DNA of 64,000 nt from Achromobacter kerstersii (GTDB taxonomy: Bacteria > Pseudomonadota > Gammaproteobacteria > Burkholderiales > Burkholderiaceae_B): NCBI RefSeq assembly GCF_902859595.1, contig NZ_CADIJQ010000006.1:1-64000 (forward strand), in the 5' to 3' direction. Position 1 is the stretch's first letter, and each line of letters starts with the position of its first letter. The notes under the pieces were generated by a model. It was given only the letters and a program-made list of their open reading frames with translations. It did not search any database and was not told the DNA's origin. Made by a program: the position numbers and the translations under genes. Shown here piece by piece: positions 59,160-64,000 of the stretch.

Positions 59160-60074
59160 TCAGGCCTTGCGATTGGCGGTGGCTTCCCAGGCGGCTTCCG
59201 CCAAATCCGTCAAGCGCGCGCGCGGCCGGTACAAGCGCACTTCAAAAGCGATTTCCTCGCTGCGGCCACCCAGCGCGGCCAACACGCCTCGCCGGCAATC
59301 CGCCGCCACCATCGACCACGGCAACCACGCCACCCCCACCCCCTTGGCAACCGCACCATGGGCGGCGTCCAGCGAATCGCTGCGCACGAACGGCGTCAGC
59401 GCATAAGGCGTGGTTTCCAGGCGGTCGCCAACGATGCGTTCCATCGCCAGCCCGCCCGTGTAGGTAATCAGCGGCACCGGCGGCCCGCCATCTTGCAGCG
59501 TGTAGCGGGCGCGGCCGCGCGTATCCACCTGGCTGACCGGCACCAGCTTGTCGGTGGCCAGCGTCATGTAGCGATAGCGCGCCGGACTCAGCGGCACGGA
59601 CAGCGCCGGATGCTCGTAGCAGCACAGCAAATCCACCTTGCCCTGCTCCAGCCGCACCACCAGATCCTGCGCCTTGCCGGTGGACAGCTCCACTTGCGTG
59701 CCCTCGGTCAGCACCTTGGGCGTGCGATGCCGCAGCCGGGCAATCCAGTCCGCGACCAAAGTGCGCGCCAGGCTGCGGCCGGTGGCGATGCGCAACACCG
59801 CTTCGCCGCCCGCCCCTGAACTGCGGATGCGATGGCGCACCAGCCCCATCTGCTCGACTACCTGGGTGGCCGTCTTCAGCAGGGCTTCGCCTTCGGGCGT
59901 CAGCGTGACGGGCAAATGCTGGCGTTCGACCAGCGGCGCGCCGGCCCAAACTTCCAGCGCGCGTATGCGCCGCCCGAAAGCGGGATGCGTGACGTGGCGC
60001 AGCTCGGCCGCGCGCACAAAGCTGCCGGTACGCGCCAGCGCAATCAGGTCTTCAAGGAGTTTCAGGTCGGCCAT
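59160..60074 (-). CDS. LysR family transcriptional regulator
   Basis: The 304-residue regulator has an N-terminal helix-turn-helix (LEDLIALARTGSFVRAAELRHVTHPAFGRRIRALE, quoted signature AFGRRIRALEVWAGAPL) and a LysR effector domain. The start at 60074 is MADLKLLEDL; in-frame extension to 60179 would run through the tandem repeat. It is upstream of the Bug receptor gene on the same strand and may regulate it. A perfect 21-bp tandem repeat lies just upstream of the start. Confidence 0.87.
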   Translation of the reverse strand: MADLKLLEDLIALARTGSFVRAAELRHVTHPAFGRRIRALEVWAGAPLVERQHLPVTLTPEGEALLKTATQVVEQMGLVRHRIRSSGAGGEAVLRIATGRSLARTLVADWIARLRHRTPKVLTEGTQVELSTGKAQDLVVRLEQGKVDLLCCYEHPALSVPLSPARYRYMTLATDKLVPVSQVDTRGRARYTLQDGGPPVPLITYTGGLAMERIVGDRLETTPYALTPFVRSDSLDAAHGAVAKGVGVAWLPWSMVAADCRRGVLAALGGRSEEIAFEVRLYRPRARLTDLAEAAWEATANRKA

Positions 60075-60106
60075 AAGGCGAGCGTACGAAAGCACAAGGC
60101 AGTAGC

Positions 60107-60148
60107 TTAAGCGATTGACCGTCCCGTTTAAGCGATTGACCGTCCCGT
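60107..60148. repeat. Exact 21-bp tandem duplication upstream of the LysR gene
   Basis: The 21 bases at 60107-60127 (beginning TTAAGCGATTGACC) are repeated exactly at 60128-60148. The period equals two DNA helical turns. It lies in the 117-bp gap between the hydrolase stop and the LysR start. Confidence 0.9.
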
Positions 60149-60191
60149 AGATTGGCTGGCCCTTGGGTTGACCGGCCAATCAGACCGTCGC

Positions 60192-61076
60192 TCAGCGCGC
60201 CGCCAGCCCCATCATCGCCAAGGTCGCACGCGTCAGGTCGCTGTCCGGGTCTTCAAGCTCGTTGACCAGATCGAAGTGATTGCAATGCGGCGTGGGGATG
60301 CGGGTGGACGCCAGACCCGCGGCGTTCCAGGCCGCTTCGAACGCGGAAGTCTGATTCTTGAACCCTTGCGTCTCCAGGCCGCCCACTGCCAGCAGCATCG
60401 GCCCCGCGTGTTCGGGCAGATTGAAGATCGGGCTTTGATGCGCGGCTTGCTCGGGCGTCAGGCGCAGCCACGTGTTCGGCAGGATGTCGCACAGCGGTCG
60501 CAAGTCGAACAGCCCGCTTAGCGCCAGCGTGCCCTTGATGACGTCGTCCGGGACGCCATAGCGCGCGGGCCAGCCGGGCGCGACCAGCATGCCGGCCAAG
60601 TGGCCGCCTGCCGAGCTGCCGCCCACATAGATGCGGTCAGGGTCCACGCCGTAGGCCGCCACGTTCTGGTACAGCCAGGCCACGGCGGAACGCACTTCGC
60701 GCACCACTTCGCCCAACGTGGCTTCCGGCACCAGCGTGTATTCCAGCGTGGCCACGGCGGCGCCCGCGGCGTTGAAGGCTTCGGCCATGACCGGCGCATC
60801 TTCCTTGCGCTGCGCACGCCAGTAACCGCCGTGGATGAACACAAACAGCGGCGCCGGGGCGCGCGACGCGGCAGGCAGGAACAAGTCCAGCCGCTCGTCC
60901 TGGCCCATGCCGTAGCGCAAGTCCAGCACGCCGGGGCGGCGCGTGCGCACCCGTGCGGACGATTCCGCGTAGCGCTGCACGCAGGCGTCAAAATCCGCCA
61001 CCGATTCGCGCGCGTTGTATTGCACCTCGCGCTCGGCGATGGTGGGAAAGAAAAGGTCGATGTCGGCGTTATGCAT
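60192..61076 (-). CDS. Alpha/beta hydrolase, kynurenine-formamidase-like
   Basis: The 294-residue esterase-type hydrolase has the oxyanion motif HGGYW (82-86) and the nucleophile elbow GGSSAGGH with S155, the pattern of kynurenine formamidases and HSL-like esterases; a C-terminal histidine is in PHCNHFDLV. It starts at 61076 (MHNADIDLFFP); a longer frame to 61334 is inside the regulator gene. It overlaps the upstream GntR gene by 8 bp, so the two form an operon. The substrate may be an aromatic N-formyl or ester compound. Confidence 0.88.
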   Translation of the reverse strand: MHNADIDLFFPTIAEREVQYNARESVADFDACVQRYAESSARVRTRRPGVLDLRYGMGQDERLDLFLPAASRAPAPLFVFIHGGYWRAQRKEDAPVMAEAFNAAGAAVATLEYTLVPEATLGEVVREVRSAVAWLYQNVAAYGVDPDRIYVGGSSAGGHLAGMLVAPGWPARYGVPDDVIKGTLALSGLFDLRPLCDILPNTWLRLTPEQAAHQSPIFNLPEHAGPMLLAVGGLETQGFKNQTSAFEAAWNAAGLASTRIPTPHCNHFDLVNELEDPDSDLTRATLAMMGLAAR

Positions 61077-61833
61077 GTCGTGCCTGCGAGTCGGGCTGTG
61101 AAATGATCCGTTCGATGAATTGCGCGGTCTTGCGGTAGTGGGCCGCCAGCATGGCGACGGAACGATCCGCGTCGCGCGAGATCGCCGCGTCGAGCAATTG
61201 GCGGTGTTCGTCATCCACGTTGCGTTCCGGCCCGTAGGCCGTGGCGCCCGCGCGCGCAGGGCGGCGGTAACGCTCGGTTTGCGCATACAGCTGCGTAGAC
61301 AAGTCCAGCAACCAGTGCGACCGGCACGCGCCAATCAAGGCATGGTGGAAATCCAGGTGGCGCGCTTCGAGCAGTTCTTCCCGTTCTTCCGACGGCGGCG
61401 AGGCCTCGCCCGCGCGCTGCGCCGCCAGCGTCAGCGCGTGATACGCCCCCACCAGCCGCGTTTCCCAGGCATCGTCCGCATTGGCCAGCGAGCGGCGCAG
61501 GGCATCGCAATCAATCAGGATGCGCGTTTCACAGGCGTCCCACATTTCCTCGACCGACAAGGGCGCGATGCTGAAACCGCGCGATGTGGTGTTCACCACC
61601 ATGCGTTCGCTGCGCAAGCGGTTGAGCGCTTCGCGAATGGGCGAAAAACTGCTGCCGTAGCGCTGCTTCAGCAACTCCAGCCGCAGCGACTGGCCCGGCG
61701 CGAACGCACCGCTCATGATGTCGCGCCGAAGCAGGCGATACACCTGCTCCGACAGCGTAATTTCTTCCACGTCAGCATTCCCGTCCGATCCGGGATCGTC
61801 CTGGCGGGAAGCTTTGATTCTTGGCTTCAACAT
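61069..61833 (-). CDS. GntR family transcriptional regulator (FCD domain)
   Basis: The 254-residue regulator has a winged helix (LKQRYGSSFSPIREALNRLRSERMV, quoted motif SPIREALNRL) at about 25-95 and an FCD domain behind. It is immediately upstream of the hydrolase gene with an 8-bp overlap and downstream of the liv genes, so it probably controls the surrounding catabolic group. The start is the ATG at 61833 (MLKPRIKASR). Confidence 0.88.
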   Translation of the reverse strand: MLKPRIKASRQDDPGSDGNADVEEITLSEQVYRLLRRDIMSGAFAPGQSLRLELLKQRYGSSFSPIREALNRLRSERMVVNTTSRGFSIAPLSVEEMWDACETRILIDCDALRRSLANADDAWETRLVGAYHALTLAAQRAGEASPPSEEREELLEARHLDFHHALIGACRSHWLLDLSTQLYAQTERYRRPARAGATAYGPERNVDDEHRQLLDAAISRDADRSVAMLAAHYRKTAQFIERIISQPDSQARHA

Positions 61834-61905
61834 GCTCTCCAGATGTCAGCGGCTTGTCCGCCGATCCGCGCACAGGCGGCCCATTCTACCCGTGCGGCGT
61901 CGCCG

Positions 61906-62598
61906 TCAGATGCCCAGATACCGATGCGCCAATTCAGGCTGCGCAGACAGCTCGGCCGGCTTGCCCGACCAGGCCACGCGCCCCTTGTCGACGATGTAAT
62001 GGCGGTCGACCAGCGTCGCCATCTCGGGCAGGTTCTTGTCGATGACCAGAATGGTCTGTCCCTCGGACTTCAGCGCGCGCAGGCAGCGCCAGATTTCCTG
62101 GCGAATCAGCGGCGCCAGCCCTTCGGTGGCCTCGTCCAGAATCAGCAGCTTGGGGTTGGTCATCAGCGCGCGGCCCACCACCAGCATCTGCTGCTCGCCA
62201 CCCGACAAGGTGCGCGACGACTGCCCACGCCGTTCCTTCAAGCGCGGGAACAAGGTGTAGACCCGTTCCAGGTCCCACCCGCCCGGCGCCGCGCGTGACG
62301 TCGCCACCAGGTTTTCCTGCACCGTCAGCGAACCGAACACGCGCCGCCCTTCCGGCACCAGCCCCACGCCCAGGCGGGCCACGGTGCTGGGCGCAGACCG
62401 GCCCAATGTCTGCCCGCGAAACTGCACCGCGCCACCCGTTGCCGGCAACATGCCCATCACGGTTTTCACCGTGGTGGTCTTGCCCATACCGTTGCGGCCA
62501 ATCAGCGAAATCACCTCGCCTTCGCTGGCTTCGAACGACATGCCGAACAGCACCTTGCTCGACCCGTAGCCGCCCGTCAGCCCATCAACCTTCAACAT
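61906..62598 (-). CDS. livF: Branched-chain amino-acid-type ABC transporter ATPase LivF
   Basis: LivF is one of the two ATPases of the HAAT importer family. The 230-residue protein has Walker A GRNGMGKTT (34-42), signature LSGGEQQML, Walker B LLILDEATEGLAP, and ends GKPAELSAQPELAHRYLGI. The start at 62598 (MLKVDGLTGGYG) overlaps livG by 14 bp. The system's true substrate may be an aromatic acid or amide rather than leucine, since many betaproteobacterial liv sets are recruited for these. Confidence 0.92.
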   Translation of the reverse strand: MLKVDGLTGGYGSSKVLFGMSFEASEGEVISLIGRNGMGKTTTVKTVMGMLPATGGAVQFRGQTLGRSAPSTVARLGVGLVPEGRRVFGSLTVQENLVATSRAAPGGWDLERVYTLFPRLKERRGQSSRTLSGGEQQMLVVGRALMTNPKLLILDEATEGLAPLIRQEIWRCLRALKSEGQTILVIDKNLPEMATLVDRHYIVDKGRVAWSGKPAELSAQPELAHRYLGI

Positions 62599-63355
62599 GT
62601 TCTTCTCCCAGGTAGGCCGCGCGCACATCCGGATGGCGGCGCACCTCGTCGGGCGGCCCGCTGAACACCACGCGCCCATACACCAGCACGCTGATGCGGT
62701 CGGCCAGCGCAAACACGGCGTCCATATCGTGCTCGACCAGCAAGATGCCGTAGTCGCCCTTCATGCCTTGCAGCAGCCGCGTCATGCGCGCCGATTCCTC
62801 AGGCCCCATGCCGGCCATGGGTTCGTCCAACAGCAACAGCCGCGGCGAACGCGCCAGCGCCACCGCCAGTTCCAGCTGCCGCTTTTCGCCATGCGCCAGG
62901 TCTGCCGACCGCACATGGCGGCGGTCTTCCAGCCCCACATGCGTCAGCCATTGCATGGCTTCGGCCTTCAGCCCGGCATCGCGGCGCGGATCAGACCACG
63001 CGCCAAACGCGCGGCCGTCTTTCAACATGCGCGACAGAATCACGTTTTCCAGCGCGGTGTATTCGTAGCAAAGCTCGGTGATCTGAAACGAACGGCCCAG
63101 GCCCAGCCGCGCGCGTTCAAAAGCGCGCAGCGCGGTCACGTCGCGCCCGTCCAGATGAATCGTGCCCGAGTCCGGCCGGATCTCGCCACAAATCTGCGCA
63201 ATCAACGTCGACTTGCCCGCGCCGTTAGGGCCGATGATGGCGTGGATCTCGCCTGCCTGTACGTCCAGGTCGACGCCGTTGGTGGCCACCACCGCGTCAA
63301 ACGCTTTGCGCAGCTGCGTCAGTTGCAGCAAGCTCGTGCGGGGGTCAGTCGGCAT
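62585..63355 (-). CDS. livG: Branched-chain amino-acid-type ABC transporter ATPase LivG
   Basis: The 256-residue ATPase partner of LivF has Walker A IGPNGAGKST (41-50), signature LAHGEKRQLELAVAL (a variant with H in place of the usual SGGQ), and Walker B LLLLDEPMAGMGPEE. It overlaps livM by 11 bp and livF by 14 bp, so the genes are translationally coupled. The variant signature is common in LivG proteins. Confidence 0.93.
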   Translation of the reverse strand: MPTDPRTSLLQLTQLRKAFDAVVATNGVDLDVQAGEIHAIIGPNGAGKSTLIAQICGEIRPDSGTIHLDGRDVTALRAFERARLGLGRSFQITELCYEYTALENVILSRMLKDGRAFGAWSDPRRDAGLKAEAMQWLTHVGLEDRRHVRSADLAHGEKRQLELAVALARSPRLLLLDEPMAGMGPEESARMTRLLQGMKGDYGILLVEHDMDAVFALADRISVLVYGRVVFSGPPDEVRRHPDVRAAYLGEEHVEG

Positions 63356-64000
63356 GGCGCGTCTCCAGCAGTTTTCCGAACAGGCCCTTCTGCCCCCACA
63401 ACACCACCAGCACCAGAATCGGCCCCATGTACAGCAGCCAATGCTCGGTCAGCGACGACAACATCTGCTCCAGCCCCAGGAACACGGCAGCGCCCGCAAT
63501 CGGGCCCAGCAAGGTGCCCACGCCGCCCAGAATCACGATGGCCATGAGCTCTCCCGACTTGGTCCATGCCGCCATATCCGGCGTGACAAGCCCGGCGTAG
63601 TTGGCCCACAGCACGCCCGCCAGGCCTGTGCCCACCGCTGACAGCACAAACGCGCTCAGCCGGTACGGCGTCGGCGCAACGCCCAAGTTCAGCGCGCGCC
63701 GCTCGCTCTGGCGCAACGCTTGCAGCACCATGCCAAAGCGCGAGTTGGTGACGCGGATGCACAGCAGCGTCCACGCCGTCAGCAACGCCAGACACACGTA
63801 GTAAAAGGCCATGGGGCTTTCCAGATTGACGCCCGGCAGCACGTTGCGTTGCGGAATCATCAAGCCGTCGTCGCCGCCGTAAAACTGCAACGACACCAGA
63901 ATGAAATACACCATCTGCCCGAACGCCAACGTGATCATGATGAACTGCACGCCGCGCGTACGCAGCGCCAGATAGCCGAAGATCCAGCCAGCCAGCGCGC
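63345..64000 (-). CDS. livM: Branched-chain amino-acid-type ABC permease LivM (cut by window end)
   Basis: The C-terminal part of a LivM-type permease is visible. The frame stays open to the last base (reading ...ALAGWIFGYLALRTRGVQFIMIT), so the gene begins beyond 64000. Several membrane helices and the EAA-like cytoplasmic loop GMVLQALRQSERRALNLGV are recognisable, the contact region for the ATPases. The preceding LivH and the binding protein should lie outside the window. Confidence 0.92.
   Translation of the reverse strand, partial: ALAGWIFGYLALRTRGVQFIMITLAFGQMVYFILVSLQFYGGDDGLMIPQRNVLPGVNLESPMAFYYVCLALLTAWTLLCIRVTNSRFGMVLQALRQSERRALNLGVAPTPYRLSAFVLSAVGTGLAGVLWANYAGLVTPDMAAWTKSGELMAIVILGGVGTLLGPIAGAAVFLGLEQMLSSLTEHWLLYMGPILVLVVLWGQKGLFGKLLETRHAD

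Noticed and set aside
57976..60148. Short tandem repeats as a CRISPR array
   Set aside because: The repeats are head to tail without spacers and there are no cas genes.

Overview
This is a high-GC, densely packed chromosomal stretch typical of a betaproteobacterium of the Alcaligenaceae (Achromobacter/Bordetella type). That placement rests on gene orders and families rather than on a database search: metX-metW-ampG, ubiE-Tim44-ubiJ-ubiB, a Bug-type solute receptor, E. coli-type gshA, a fused indolepyruvate:ferredoxin oxidoreductase, and pxpBCA. No tRNA, rRNA, prophage, complete insertion sequence, CRISPR array or known defence system was seen.

Layout. 1-610 has no convincing gene but is full of DNA symmetry: overlapping small hairpins, a perfect 14-bp inverted repeat, and a 34-bp inverted repeat (one mismatch) around an inner hairpin. 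611-7200 holds the fused oxidoreductase, mutY, an XRE-type regulator and a methyltransferase. 7202-11890 is a sugar-acid cluster (GntR regulator, L-idonate-type dehydrogenase, D-mannonate dehydratase, mannitol-dehydrogenase-family oxidoreductase) with two GntR-type operators upstream, followed by an amidase. 13675-20982 is a vitamin B12 locus: cobalamin-dependent metH reads left, and a cobalamin riboswitch with btuB and a btuF-like gene reads right. 21137-25061 carries thiG-thiD, pcm and a TolC-type gene; then rfaE2 and a diiron ferritin-like protein on the other strand. 26707-31060 is a ubiquinone group (ubiE, Tim44-domain gene, ubiJ, ubiB).

31246-39258 contains phoB-phoR, then a copper-resistance block: two-component pair, type-1 cupredoxin, CopA multicopper oxidase, CopB and a DUF411 protein. 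39382-44631 has serA, a LysR gene divergent from a VOC protein, and the pxpBCA 5-oxoprolinase genes, followed by a convergent GntR gene. 45482-50562 has a TRIC-type channel, a tandem universal stress protein, ampG, metW and metX. 50783-56861 has an Ldh-family dehydrogenase, an AEC transporter, a small LuxR-type HTH-only protein, a lipoprotein, an alpha/beta hydrolase, gshA and a lipocalin. 56975-64000 is leftward catabolic and transport genes: a succinylglutamate desuccinylase/aspartoacylase-like enzyme, a Bug receptor, LysR, a formamidase-like hydrolase, GntR, livF, livG and a livM cut by the window end.

Most genes are ordinary for this lineage. The points most worth a second look are the structured element at 368-527, the hexanucleotide repeat inside the btuF-like gene, the repeat-bearing insertion in the mannitol-dehydrogenase-family enzyme, the palindrome upstream of the diiron gene, the copper block with a candidate operator, the HTH-only LuxR protein, and several exact short tandem repeats between genes.
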